Notes under the pieces: model-generated | Database searches by the model: none | What the model was told of the DNA's origin: nothing | Seen by the model: only the letters and a program-made list of their open reading frames with translations | Source of the DNA: Oscarella lobularis | Lineage: Eukaryota; Porifera; Homoscleromorpha; Homosclerophorida; Oscarellidae | Direction: 5' to 3' | Assembly: GCF_947507565.1 (NCBI RefSeq) | Contig: NC_089181.1 | Coordinates: 1,648,634-1,712,633 of the forward strand | DNA length: 64,000 bases | Made by a program: the position numbers and the translations under genes | Shown: positions 19,901 to 30,897 of the stretch, one piece after another | How positions within the stretch are numbered: the stretch's first letter is position 1 | Layout of the letters: the number at the start of each line of letters is the position of its first letter

Positions 19901-22900
19901 TTGGTTGAGACGAATCGATGGGAGCAAGCATATTTGTCTTTCCTTCGTACAACTTGCACACGTAGTGAGTCGGTCGCTGCTGACGAAAGATGCCGACAAC
20001 TTTGCCAGCTTGAATATCGTCATTGGCGTCCGAAATCTTCTCGACGAGGACTTCCTCGCCGTCAAATGCCCTATTACGACGTCTATATCCTTCGATAAAA
20101 ATTTCGCCGGCTCGGGAGTCAATCGGGATCCCAACGCAATTGTCTCCTCGTCCACGAATTTTCAAGCGACATCGTACGTACGTGTTCGGCTCACTTTCAA
20201 GCAGTTCTTCCATTTCGTATCTCTCGAAATGGTCTTGATACTTCGCTCTTAAAGTCACGATGCTTCTGTCGTCGTCTTCGTCGTCCGAGCTGACATACCG
20301 CTCAATATCATCTGAGATCATTCGTCGCGTTCGTCCTGGTTGAAGTCGCCACTCGTACCCTTCAAACGTTTCTGTCTCGATCATCTCCACGTCGCCGTCG
20401 TCGTCATCTTTAGTTCGTCGCCGTCGACGACTCCACTTCTTCGAAACTTGGCGTATATAGCGCTGGTAGCTGTCGACGGTTGACGGACCTAATTCGCTCT
20501 CCGACGAACTCGACTCGGCGTCGTCTTCGTCTCTATCAACCTGAAGCACGGCCACGCCTTCTTCTTGATACCGCGCTTCCGCCGTTGGAAAAAACGAAAC
20601 GGCGTCCGGATTCAACGTACGTTGATGTGCGATATCTTTTAGGTAGGTAGACGTTTCTTTGTCGCCCAGCAGACTTGTGCTGCCTGCTTTCCACGCTTCG
20701 TGGACGAACTGTTCCCAAGTCTTGCCGATTTTACTTTTTACCAAGCTGTCTATTTCGCCGAAGACGAGAACGAGAGATTTGGCTCGCGTGATAGCCGTGT
20801 TCAGCATTTTCTTGTCGGAAAATAGGCTCGGTTCTTTTTCGTAGCTCTCGACGTCGCCGCTTGACGTCATTACGGTGCTGATCAGGACGGCACGGAACTG
20901 GCGACCTACAAGAAATAGGTATCTACAAAAGCCTGTTGAGTCACATCCCAACGTCCTTTACCCTGAATGGATCTCGAGGTGAGAACGGAGACACCTTTTA
21001 GTCCATAACGAGTGATTAGATTCCGAATGTGATAAACCTGAGGGAAAATATGTAATAAAGAATTCTTACCAACTATGCATTCAAAATAACCTGCATAGAT
21101 TCCGAAGAAACGACGCAAATCTCGGACAGATCGCGACCGCCCCACTCTTCAGGCCAGCGCTCCACGATTCGCCTAAGGTACGCCACGATTACCGTCGCTT
21201 CTGCCGCATTAAAGTACGATCCGTCTCGTCCTCCCTGTTGAACAGCGTTCCCTGGCGAAAGAGCGACAAATCCGAACGGATGAAAGTCTGGGTGAGTAGA
21301 TTGATCTTTCGCTTGAGCAATTTCTCGGATCGCCTCGTCGTAAGCCGCATTACTGTCTGGCAAGCCGCCGTAGAAAAGCCTCGTGGCGAGACCGAGGATG
21401 TTGCGATGACAGCGATAGTTGGAGTACAGATTGACGACGTCGTTTCGTAGCACGTCGAAGAGACGACGGAAGAGAGATCGTTGCAGCTTGCCGCGGCGGG
21501 CGTGAGGAGATACAACTTGAGGATTAATCTAAGGCAGAAATAAACACTTATATAACACAGACAGCTTTAACGTACCTGTCTATGATCGCCAGCCAGAACA
21601 ACAACGGTTTTTTCTCCAGCCAGCGCTAGCGGTATGACGGATTCTGGCTCGGTTGCCTGTGCCGCTTCGTCGATGATAATGTGCGAGAAGAAGCCGCGCT
21701 TCGTTTCGTCTCTGTTTAAGACTTGCGACGTGGTGAGCGTCGTGACGACGACAAGGGGCCTCGTTTTGCTGAGTTCGTCGAGATTGGGCAGGACGTAATA
21801 CTCGCGACCGTCTTTCGTTTTCTGTCGTCTCGTGCAGTACTTTTGAACTACTGGAGGAATGGTAGCCTGTTTCCTCCACTGAAAGCAGACGCGCACGAGT
21901 TTTCCAGTGAAGGACTCGTCCAACTCTTTGATGTAAAGATCAGCAGCGTGATTCGTCTGAGTGCAGACGAGGATCGTCGCTTGCTTATTCAAACGAGTCA
22001 GAAGCAGAATCGCTTCTTTCAATAAGAACGTCTTTCCTGTTCCAAACGGCCCATTGATGATAACGTGACGGTTGTCTGAAGTCTCTTGACATATTAGGCC
22101 TACCGCTTCTCTCTGCTCCACGTTATCCCACACATGAGACTCGGGATACATACACTGCAAACGCTCTATGTCTATGCTAGTAGCGGGCGACGACTGTGCT
22201 CGTGAACTGGGACACACATGACTTCGCAGGACGGGTGGGGGAACACCGTCAATGCCGCGATGAAGATTGCAGAAGAATGATCGAGCGTGAGTCAGCCGAA
22301 AATCAACGAATGGTTCTTCTCCGGCGCTTTGTAGTTTCTCAAAAAGTTCAAGATTTTGAGATATTTCCAAGGCAACAACGCCAAACTCTCTTACTTCGTA
22401 TACAGGTACTTCGTATACAGTCGACGAAAGACGCAAGTACGCCGTCGAGTCTTGCACCACTCTGGGCGGCACTAGACAGTCAAGGTGAACCGTACGCAGA
22501 CCTTTGTATCGATCGGCGCCTTCGCATTTCAACGCTATGTTCCTGCGAGTAAACTTTTGCAAACTCTGACTCCATTCTAATTCCTCCAGATGAATGAGAG
22601 TGTGAAAACGACGAGCGTAGTTGTTTGCCTTCACGACAGGCGTCGTCGATTCGCCACCGAGCAAATCCAAGCTTTCAAGATTGACACAAAGTTCATTCAA
22701 ATCAGGAATTTGGTATTGCTTTGTCAATGCTTCCTCGCCATAATTAGCCGTTTGCGTGCACTTGCGAATAGTCGCGTCGTCGTCGAGATCCCAATGTTCT
22801 GGAAGGGGTTGAAAAGACTTTTTTATAAAGTCCAATGACTCTCTGTCACTTTCGCTTCCCACGTAGACGTAAAGACGTTTGACGAGATAGGGACGCGAAC

Positions 22901-25900
22901 GACAGTCAATGATCATGTCGACAGCGCGAGATGCTACCGCCGAATCGCGGCCTTCCAAATTGAAACGAACGGTGAATCGGACTTTTTTCTGTCCTCCTTG
23001 GAACGTCAAGCAGTTTTCTTGAGTACTTGATTCCAGCTGGAATGCTGAAGAGGAATCTTGTAGAAGAACGATTTTGTTCACAGGAACCTAAACAGGTGAC
23101 GTGAGCTAAGAAACAAATTTTTAGTAGATTAATTAGACCTCGAGAGACCGAATCTCAAAATTGAACGTGCACTGGTGAGGACGACTCCCGTCTGACGAAA
23201 TAAACTGCCACATATCTTTTGGATTGCAACAAATTTCAATATCAGCAAGACACGAGGCAACCTAAAGGCACATTTAGCAAGCTCTTTTCTTCCATGAGCA
23301 TGCCAGCAGCGTCGACCGTGAGGACACCAGTCGAATTTGAGGAAACTAAAATATCTCATTATCAAAGTGTCACCAATACACGTAGCACGTACTCTTTGCA
23401 AAGGACAAGTCGACGCTGAAGAGGAGGCAAACGATAGCCTGACGATCCCTCTAAAAAGACAGGTAAATTACAGTGACAGTGCGCGAAAAGAAGCAATAAT
23501 TTGACCAGGAAGGACAATAGAATAGAAGGTGAACGCAACTAGCTACTGGGGCGTTCATGCAGTGTTAGGGACGTAGTTTAGTACGCAAGCAGTTGCGTTC
23601 ATATAATCGCTTACGTCTGTCTGCTTCCCAGGCACGCTTCTCCTCCTCCGAGTGCGGAAACGTGCAAGGCCCTTGGCAATTGGATCGAGAACATAGAGTT
23701 AACTCGCTGACGGCCTTTCGAGGACGAGGACGTATTCGAACCCACTCGGACCCCGAGCCTTTGTGCAAAAGCACGGGCAAGCACGAATACGTTGAGTGTT
23801 CCTTGCAAGCCATGGTGCCTTTGGCAGGATCAACTTTTGACACTTTCTTCTTTTGGAGATCGTAGCAGATGCGACAGACAAGAATCCCACACTCTATAAC
23901 GCGGTGATTCTGAAAGCCAAGACTCGCTGCAATACAGAAGAGTACAGTAGTGACTTTCGCAAAAAATAAATACGTTTACGAACCAATGAAACTGCCCAGC
24001 GGTAGCCGCGCCACAAGAGTCTATAAACAAAGCAACAGCAATTGATGGTGATGTTTAGCAAACAAGCCAATTGTACCCCTAAAAGATGACGAGAATGTTG
24101 GCTAGTTTTTGTTAATTGTTCTTTTCCTTCAATTTGGCGGCCAGCTTTGAAGTCAGTATCGCATGAGTGCACTCTGGTTTTTGCGATCTGTTCTTCAAGG
24201 CGTTTTCGTGAGCTGCGCCTCTTTCTTTGTTTTGTTGCAGTTGGAAGGAGTTCTGCAACGCTGTCCGCTGGATCGGAGTTGTCACCGTCCTAAACAAAAA
24301 TAGAAAACTGCAAAAGCAGAAAAGAACAAAAAAACAGTACCCCGTCAAAAGCGATCATTGCTTCGTCGCTCGTAGAATGCATCGCTTTGGCGAGAAGCTT
24401 TGAAGAGCAAACGTGTGGAGAGCATAGCATATACTGTACAGGCAAGGAAACTACAAACCTTCTTTTCCGCTTGCTCGCTCAACTGCTTCTCTTTTCTTTC
24501 CATGTATTCTTCAACAATAGCTTCACTTTCCTGTAAAACGTGTATAAACGTATAGCTCTGCCATAGGCGAACCGCTCGCCTTCTTTCGCCGAAACTGTTC
24601 CTTTCGAAGTTGCTTCTTAGACTTCGACGCAGCCTGAAGAAACAGAATATTAGGAGAAATGAAAAAATGCGTTTCTAATAGCGATACCTGATATTGTAGA
24701 ATTCCCTTTGACGGAGGTCCCTTCTTCTTTTTTTTCTTTTTCTCCTTCTTCCCTCTCTCACTTGTCTTTGACGACAAAATCCATGCAGCACTCTATAAAT
24801 ACCGTGTAATTATTTATGAACGCGACGCAGTAAATCCATTACATGTTCAGAGGAGAAATTTTTCAATGACTCTGCTTTTAATTGATATTTCTCCCTTTCG
24901 TACATAGCAATCTAAAGACCGAGTAAGAGCTTGAAAAACTAAGCAAGAATTAAAAACGCACATTTGGAACTTTTGACAGCGACTTGTAGTCTTGGACAGC
25001 TCTCTCTAAGTCGTCCAGTTCAACGTGCGCTAATGCTCGATATTCGAGTGCACGTATCTGCCGACCCAATGCAGGCCTTGAATGTTCAAGGGCTATAGGA
25101 CCACAACGTCGTTATTGATTAACGTGCAAAAAACAGTAACACAATTACCCAAATAGAAACCAGCACATTCGACGACCTCGGACCACGATTTCTACGATAA
25201 GCATTTTCTCAATAAAAAGTCCTGCAAATGGAAATTCACTTACCAGACGTACACAACACTCGATCAACTTGAAGGTGATGCCAAGAAGCAAAGTGAAAGC
25301 ATCTCGGTAAATCTCATCGACTTCGTCATAGCTGTAAGGAGGCATCGACGAGAGGAAATCGAATACCTCAGAACAGACGTTCTTCGCGTCTGTCAAATAG
25401 CGTTTGGCGCGTTGAAATCGACCGTCGTGGTAGCGTTCTAGACCCCGCTCGCGCAGGCTTCGTGCTCTCTCCGTCTCATAAAAAGTCCACGTCTTCAGAT
25501 CCCACTGTGGAAGAGTAATGAATGCCTTTGCCTTCAATTCGTCTTGCTAGAATAGCAGACAACATTGTCGCAGGAGAGAGGAGAGGCGAGGTGCGCAAAA
25601 ACGCGCAACCTCTCTATTCACCTTCACAACTGAAACATTTTGGGCGCTTAGAGCATCGGCAGCTTTTCTTTCTAATTCAAAAACCGTCTTTTCGATCTAA
25701 TGAACTACAATCAGAATTCTGCTATATCAATACAGCAAACGACTAACGGTTAATTCTTCCGTCTTCTTTCTCTTTGAAGAAACTACTTCCACTGACTCTG
25801 CCTGTAAATCTAGTAGTCTCTGCATTCGTTCGCGAAGAACTTCCGTCTGCCGAACAATCACAAGCAAAGGATTAGTGATAAAGCGAAATGCAAACCGGTG

Positions 25901-27495
25901 CAATGGCAAACATCTTTTCGCAATCATGGTAAGCCTCTTTGTGCCTGCCCTGCTGTTCGTAAGCTTCCGATCTTAGTTCAAGACATTTGACGGTCCACGG
26001 GTCAACACGTTCCTCGGCTTCGTGTATAGATTTCAAAGCTAGAGATGCATGCGTTGTTGAGACGGAAAAGAGAGCGGTATATAAATGTTATCTACCATTA
26101 GAGGCAAAGTCGATAACATCGTCAAAACGTTCCTAGACGGCAAGTCGGTTAAACTCACAAAAAGAAGATTTTTTACCAATGCTGTTGAATCCCTTGCCAT
26201 GAGATACAAAATCTCACGCCGTAGATTTTTTTTCGTTTCTGGTACAAGATGATCTGAAACAGACTCGCAAAGTTTTAAAGACAAAGTATACAGCGACATA
26301 GCAACTGCAGGAGTTGGCAAGCAACGAGCTTCTCGCAGTAATTTATAGCTTTTGGCGAAATAATGCAAAGCCTAGTAAAACTTCTAGCGCATTTCTTAGA
26401 AAAAGAAAGAATATTAACTTGCCTCATTCCTGTCGTTTGCTGTGTCAGTGCTCACAGCCAATAAAGTAGAATAGCGCCTCGCAGCAAAGTTCTAAACGTT
26501 CAGTTAGCAACTGCAAGGGATAGGCGACCAAAGCTCACCCTGAAAAGCTCGTCAAGCGAGATTTGTTCGAGGTTGCCTATCTTAATCTCAACTGGGCCTC
26601 CAACAGACAAAAGGAACTTCAATGAGACAGGGTAAGCAAGAGACACCACAAAGTTAATGAAGGCTTCACCCGGGACGGTAATCTCCAGGATACAGGAACC
26701 GTCCTTGACAACAATTTCTATTTCGTTTTTCGCAATGGAACTGCCAAGATGTACAATTATCATCTTCTTAATTTCATCATAATGACATTTAAAATCTTCT
26801 TTTCCTTTCAGTTCTGGAAATACGATTCTGAATGATACGCTTCGGTCAAACGTCACAGGTCCGATTTCGTTCAATTCGTCAATATAAGACTCACGAAATT
26901 CAACATTCTCACGAGGAAACCTGGCAATTTCCCTAATAACTTCTCGGATAACTTTACTCTGTCTTTTGTATTGATCCCTGAGACTGTTGATTACAAAAAT
27001 CCAAATGATTTCATAAGAATCTGCTCCTTGATCATCTGTAGTAGAATCCGACTCACTATATTCTACCAAAGAAGCGGTAGCAAAAGCTTGTTGACTCGCA
27101 TCAGAATGTCTCGTTTCGGCGCATTCGTCAGTGACTAATGACGCCTCTCTTAAGCGTTCGTCAGTGACTAATGACGCCTCTCTCGCTTCTGTTTCCGGCA
27201 GCTCAAACTTTATCTTCATAGTTTCGCTTCTTAGAACTCTGCAAAAGTCGTCGAAGGCGGGAGCGGGCTTTTTTACAACCCGTAGAAGAACACTCCTTAC
27301 AATGTCTTCTATAGAAGAGGATGCTTTTCTTTGGCGCAAAATCTCTTCGTAATGGGAAAACGTAAGAAGTTCCCCAGCGAGTAGTTTGTCAAAAACGGCG
27401 TTGTCATCCAGTTGCGCCAGGGCGTTAACAACTTTCGTAAAGTTCGGACGAAGCCACTTTTCCCATCCAGGATCAGGATCAGTCGGATCAGACAT
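15065..27495 (-). CDS. CARD-TPR-zinc finger-helicase-RNB-helicase (HELZ2-like fusion)
   Basis: About 25-30 exons, roughly 3,500 residues by my count. Exon 1 (27495-26539) encodes a CARD (about residues 10-95) and a linker, and splices in phase (donor gtgagc, acceptor at 26492) to NFAARRYSTLLAV, the start of TPR exons (DRNEALHYFAKSYKLL, RSEAYEQQGRHKEAYHDCEK, RALAHVELDDLERAVQDY). A lysine/glutamate coiled coil follows (about 24.9-24.45 kb), then cysteine/histidine fingers (CSRSNCQGPCTFPH; DWCPHGRRCWHAHG). The rest matches vertebrate HELZ2: SF1 helicase 1 (GPFGTGKT, IIDEAAQATEPES, NTAITRAKS), an RNB exoribonuclease domain with catalytic aspartates (PPQSQDLDDAL), and SF1 helicase 2 (GPPGTGKT, VIVDEAGQCTEPE, VALTRARRG). 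Phase holds across the joins I tested, including TPR-to-finger. The alternative is two or three adjacent genes. HELZ2 acts on RNA in interferon-induced defence and nuclear-receptor coactivation in vertebrates. Confidence 0.75.
18300..20200 (-). other. RNB (RNase II/R-type) nuclease domain of the HELZ2-like protein
   Basis: Inside one very long exon (about 20909-17247). A cold-shock-like N-terminal part (VGIPIDSRAGEIFIEGYRR) precedes the RNB core AFTIDPPQSQDLDDALAIE, where the aspartates that bind Mg2+ in RNase II are kept. It is followed by VHVFITDVDS, VRLPMLPS, ACSLLPNEPR and HFTSPVRRFVDLVNQRLL. The retained aspartates suggest an active 3'-5' exoribonuclease. Confidence 0.82.
21060..23081 (-). 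other. Helicase domain 1 of the HELZ2-like protein
   Basis: A large exon from VPVNKIVLLQDSSS down to LAGDHRQ (about 21582), continued by INPQVVSPHARRG, then YSNYRCHRNILGLATRLF and SEICVVSSESMQ. UPF1-like SF1 motifs are visible: IINGPFGTGKTFLL (I), VCTQTNHAADLY (Ia), VVTTLTTSQ, IIDEAAQATEPES (II), AGDHRQ (III). Motifs V-VI (LISTVMTSSGD, NTAITRAKSLVLVFGE) lie in the next exon near 20.75-20.9 kb. Confidence 0.85.
26539..27495 (-). other. CARD-encoding first exon of the HELZ2-like gene
   Basis: The start MSDPTDPDPGWEKWL is followed by six-helix CARD-like sequence (NFTKVVNALAQLDD, DKLLAGELLTFSHYEEIL, FDDFCRVLRS). An acidic linker contains a 33-bp tandem duplication (27124-27189; peptide REASLVTDERL then REASLVTDECA). 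A second globular part (about residues 190-318) has KDGSCILEITVPGEAF, which I cannot assign with confidence. Without splicing, the frame would stop at 26500. The splice at 26538 avoids this and joins in phase to the TPR exons. Confidence 0.7.
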
Positions 27496-28010
27496 CTTAA
27501 TTTGTCTCACTCTGACTAAGATCGTGAGTTGGCTTGCGTGTCGCGCAGAGCTTTGCTTATATAACGGCTTGAGACGTATTTGGTATAGCAAGGATCGATC
27601 CACTTCACGCAGATACCGCAACCAGCTGCAAAGAGCTCAAGTCTAGCGCATCACGTGCACGGCTCCTCACGTGAACAACGAAGGAGAAGAAGGCGCGTAG
27701 ACCGTCCGGACATCCATCGTGAGAAAGCCGTTGAAACAGATGGCGCACGCAGTCACTACTATTTGATGATGCTGGCGTACCAACGAAAATTGTCACCTTT
27801 CCTCGACTTAATTAAATTTATGTCGTGGTGTACTTTGAGTAAAGCCGCAGCAATGATCATTGAGATGTAGATCAAACCCAATGAACACGCTATTTTATAG
27901 ACAACTTCCGGCCATTTGATTAATTGGCACGTTTTCTCCTTTTTCTATCTTGCATAGTTATGATGCTAAATATAGCCACGCCTTTCATGTACTGACACCG
28001 GTTTTCAAGT
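27496..28010. other. Intergenic: HELZ2-like promoter and a relocated gene fragment
   Basis: A minus-strand TATATAAG lies at 27563-27556, about 61-68 bp before the ATG at 27495. Beyond it, 27632-27810 is a decayed copy of the glycosidase-like intergenic/last-exon region (listed separately). The rest to 28010 shows nothing I can name. Confidence 0.5.
27632..27810 (-). pseudogene. Fragment of the glycosidase-like gene: E-box promoter plus last exon
   Basis: The order of landmarks at 3588-3845 is repeated here: aagtct, gcatcacgtg, ctcctcacgtg, then aagccgttg, gatggcgcacg, actactatt, gatgatgctggc and attgtcacctt. The part is shortened and diverged and has no usable frame. It therefore carries the junction between two tandem copies, some 21 kb away from its source. 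Confidence 0.65.
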
Positions 28011-30869
28011 TCATGAGCGTGCAGAAGCCGTGCTTCGTAACTGTGCAAGTATCATTGCTCTAACGTCGCTGTCAAGCTTTTGCAGGCTCTCTATTTCACT
28101 AATTCCACTGGCGAGCATAGCAGCAAACTCGCTCAGTTCGTCGCGCGCTGTGCGATAGTTATCCGTGATGCGTTGTCCCGTCTCGGCTGCAGTAAGCAAT
28201 GAGAAATAGTCCTCCTGATAAACGCGATCCGAGTCCCACTGGTCATCGAGTAACTTCTTGATAGAAAAGAGCCGACGGAATACGCCAGCAAAACCGCTAC
28301 CAAGTAGCGGAGTCAAATGAGGAAACGTCGGCTTGACGGTAATGACAAGAGCGGCGTTAGTCGGCCGCTTGGAGACGACATTTACCAAAAGCGACGTCGT
28401 CGAACCGTCGTACGTCCAACTGTCCTTATCATAATCAACAGCAAACGGCACATAGGCTACCGATTTTCCGCCAATACTGACGTCCTCAGCCGGCCAGGCG
28501 CCAAAAAACTGAACCTGATACGAACGAGCAGCCGGAAATCCATCAAAATAGCCCTCAGCCGGACCGACGGTTAGAGACAGAGACAAATTGGTAGCCACGT
28601 AGGAGAAATTCGTCCAGACAAACTTGTTCGTCGTTAGATAGTCGGTCGTATTGCCGTCGTCATCGTACAGCCGACCTCCGCCGCTCGTCGCCGCGTCGCC
28701 TCCGGCAAAGACGACCAACTTGAGAGAATCGGGAATAACCTGCGCTTGACCGAGCGAATCGTCGACGAACGAATCGACGCGAAGCGGCACGACGCGACCG
28801 GCTCGTCCGAAGACGGGCATCTCGTCGAGCGTGCAGGCAATCGACGTCGTCGTCGAACCGCGATAAACGCGACCGGTCGTCCAATCGACGTACGAATCGC
28901 CGCTCGGAAACCAAACGTCTTTCGTCGCAAGACCGGTGGCGTTGTCGACGGGACCGACGATGGGAGACACGAAGAAACTGTCGCCGAAGAAATATTCAGT
29001 TCGATAGTCATACGATTCGTCGTTTTCCGGATGGGAGTAATAGACGGGACGCACGAGGCTGACCCCCGTGTCGTGAGCGTGTCGTGCCTGCGTGTAGAGA
29101 TAGGGAACGAGAGCGCCTCGTCGAACGAAGAAGCGACGCATGATTGGATAGTTTTCGGGCGGATAAAGCCAAATGTCGCGGAAAATCGACGGACTCTTCA
29201 TGCAGTGCGTACGAAACATAGGCGAAAAGACGCCCCACTGGATCCAACGCGTGTACATCTCAGGCGGCGACGCTTGAACGAAACCGCCTATGTCATGACT
29301 CCAGTAGCCAAAGAGAACGTTTGAGGCGGTGATCGTGAAATAGACTTGAAAGGCGAGCGAGTCCCACGTCGGAAAGACGTCGCCGGAAAATCCCGTCTGG
29401 TATCGATGATTGCCGAGACCGCCGAAACGATGCAAGAGCATGGGACGCTTCGCGTCGGTCCAATGATAGGGATTCGTAAAGAAGACGTAGTTGAGCCAGA
29501 AGGTCGGGTTGACGCTGGGCCGTCGGATCCACTTTTCTCCCTGTTGCCAATCCAACCACCAAAAATCGATTCCCTCGCTCTCGCGTTCGCTCAACACGAT
29601 GCGAGCCCAATTCGTCACGAACGTGATGTTCACGGGATCAAAGGCGACGTACTTCTGAGTCGACGGATCGATTCCCATCGCCGTTGCCATCTCGGCGTAC
29701 TTCTCCTCCCACGGTTGAATGCCGGACGCCGGATGAAGATTGAGCGTGTTTTGTAGCCCGTTTGCCTTGCACCAGTCAAGAAAGGCAACGGGATCAGGAA
29801 AGAGATGTTTGTTCCAAGTGAATCCTGTCCAGCCTAGTCGCTCGCCCGCCTGATCTTTCTTTCCTTCGCTTGATTCCTTATAGAATGTTATGTGCCAGTC
29901 CATGTCCGTGACGAGAACGTCAAGAGGAATGCGATGGTTTAGATAGTTCGCAGCGACCTGTTTTTGGCCGATGTCGTTGAATGCCCAGTACCGCGAATAG
30001 AAAATGCCCATTGCAAAGCGCGGGGGAATAGGAATCTTTCCCGCTAATAGAGTGAACTCTTTGAGAGCGACTTCGTAATTGTGACCGTGGCCAAAGAAAT
30101 AGAGATCTCTCACTCCTTGTAGACTGTAGTAGCACGTCGACGTCGACGTGGAGCCGTTTTTCTTCTTTAGCAAGCAGCATCCTTTTCCTTGACAATCCAA
30201 ACCGGATATGCCAGGATACCCGCAGGCCTGACGTAAATTTTCGTCTATCTGACAAGCCTCTGAGTCAGGTTTGGGCACAGCTCGATTCACGAGCCAAGGC
30301 CACGTTTCATTTCCGTCGAATTGAGGCGCGTTTGTGTCGTCGACAATTACGTAGCCGTCGCGCGACACAAGCCCAAGCGTGCAGTGCAAGTCGGTTCGTT
30401 GGTTTTGGTAGCAGTCTAGATTGCTCGTCATGTTCCCGGTGTCGCCGTCTAGCGTTCGGAACGTGCCCAAAAGATTACCACCAGCGTTTGTGCGATTCAC
30501 GCTTGACTCGGGCGTCCACGTGACCGATTTTCCGCTTGGTAGTTTTGCAGTCACGTGCAAGTTCGTCCAATCGAATGAACGAGTCGATGACGTCAAATAG
30601 CGAAGTTCGACGTTGTCGGTCGTGATTACGAGCCAGTCCTTATCCATTGACTTACGATACGGCGGTACAGGTAGGCGACGATTGAGAAAAACGAACGTGG
30701 CGAAGTCGGTGAAGATGCCGTACTCCATTCGAATGATGTAGCTCGTCAAAACGGTAAAGCGAGCTTTACCAGATGTCACTATAGCCTTTGAGTCCGATCT
30801 TGGGTCATGGGCTTGCGGTTTGACAACGCATGCGAGCGCCAAAAGGACGAGACACCAAGAGGGAAGCAT
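28011..30869 (-). CDS. Glycoside hydrolase family 31 protein with trefoil domain
   Basis: Single exon, 952 residues, with signal peptide MLPSWCLVLLALACVVKPQA. A P-type trefoil (CGYPGISGLDCQGKGCCLL) lies inside the N-terminal region, as in lysosomal alpha-glucosidase and sucrase-isomaltase. The GH31 barrel shows IPLDVLVTDMDWH, WWLDWQQGEKW (nucleophile aspartate) and TGFSGDVFPTWDSL (acid/base aspartate), then SHDIGGF and the C-terminal beta domains. About 120 residues after VITVKP (from LTPLLGSGFAGVF) form a helical extension I cannot match to GH31. An alpha-glucosidase or alpha-xylosidase-like role, secreted or lysosomal, is expected. Its start codon lies only 28 bp from that of the divergent DUS3 gene. 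Confidence 0.92.
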   Translation of the reverse strand: MLPSWCLVLLALACVVKPQAHDPRSDSKAIVTSGKARFTVLTSYIIRMEYGIFTDFATFVFLNRRLPVPPYRKSMDKDWLVITTDNVELRYLTSSTRSFDWTNLHVTAKLPSGKSVTWTPESSVNRTNAGGNLLGTFRTLDGDTGNMTSNLDCYQNQRTDLHCTLGLVSRDGYVIVDDTNAPQFDGNETWPWLVNRAVPKPDSEACQIDENLRQACGYPGISGLDCQGKGCCLLKKKNGSTSTSTCYYSLQGVRDLYFFGHGHNYEVALKEFTLLAGKIPIPPRFAMGIFYSRYWAFNDIGQKQVAANYLNHRIPLDVLVTDMDWHITFYKESSEGKKDQAGERLGWTGFTWNKHLFPDPVAFLDWCKANGLQNTLNLHPASGIQPWEEKYAEMATAMGIDPSTQKYVAFDPVNITFVTNWARIVLSERESEGIDFWWLDWQQGEKWIRRPSVNPTFWLNYVFFTNPYHWTDAKRPMLLHRFGGLGNHRYQTGFSGDVFPTWDSLAFQVYFTITASNVLFGYWSHDIGGFVQASPPEMYTRWIQWGVFSPMFRTHCMKSPSIFRDIWLYPPENYPIMRRFFVRRGALVPYLYTQARHAHDTGVSLVRPVYYSHPENDESYDYRTEYFFGDSFFVSPIVGPVDNATGLATKDVWFPSGDSYVDWTTGRVYRGSTTTSIACTLDEMPVFGRAGRVVPLRVDSFVDDSLGQAQVIPDSLKLVVFAGGDAATSGGGRLYDDDGNTTDYLTTNKFVWTNFSYVATNLSLSLTVGPAEGYFDGFPAARSYQVQFFGAWPAEDVSIGGKSVAYVPFAVDYDKDSWTYDGSTTSLLVNVVSKRPTNAALVITVKPTFPHLTPLLGSGFAGVFRRLFSIKKLLDDQWDSDRVYQEDYFSLLTAAETGQRITDNYRTARDELSEFAAMLASGISEIESLQKLDSDVRAMILAQLRSTASARS

Positions 30870-30897
30870 AGCGCTACGGTAGACGGGACACTAGAAA
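30870..30897. promoter_or_regulatory. 28-bp divergent start-to-start gap
   Basis: The GH31 ATG (30869, -) and the DUS3-like ATG (30898, +) are separated by 28 bp. Any shared promoter, and at least one 5' UTR, must overlap the neighbouring coding sequence, or the true starts are slightly downstream. Confidence 0.5.

Noticed and set aside
23129-24348. Several small minus-strand genes between 23 and 24.4 kb
   Set aside because: Splicing in phase turns them into consecutive exons of the HELZ2-like finger region.
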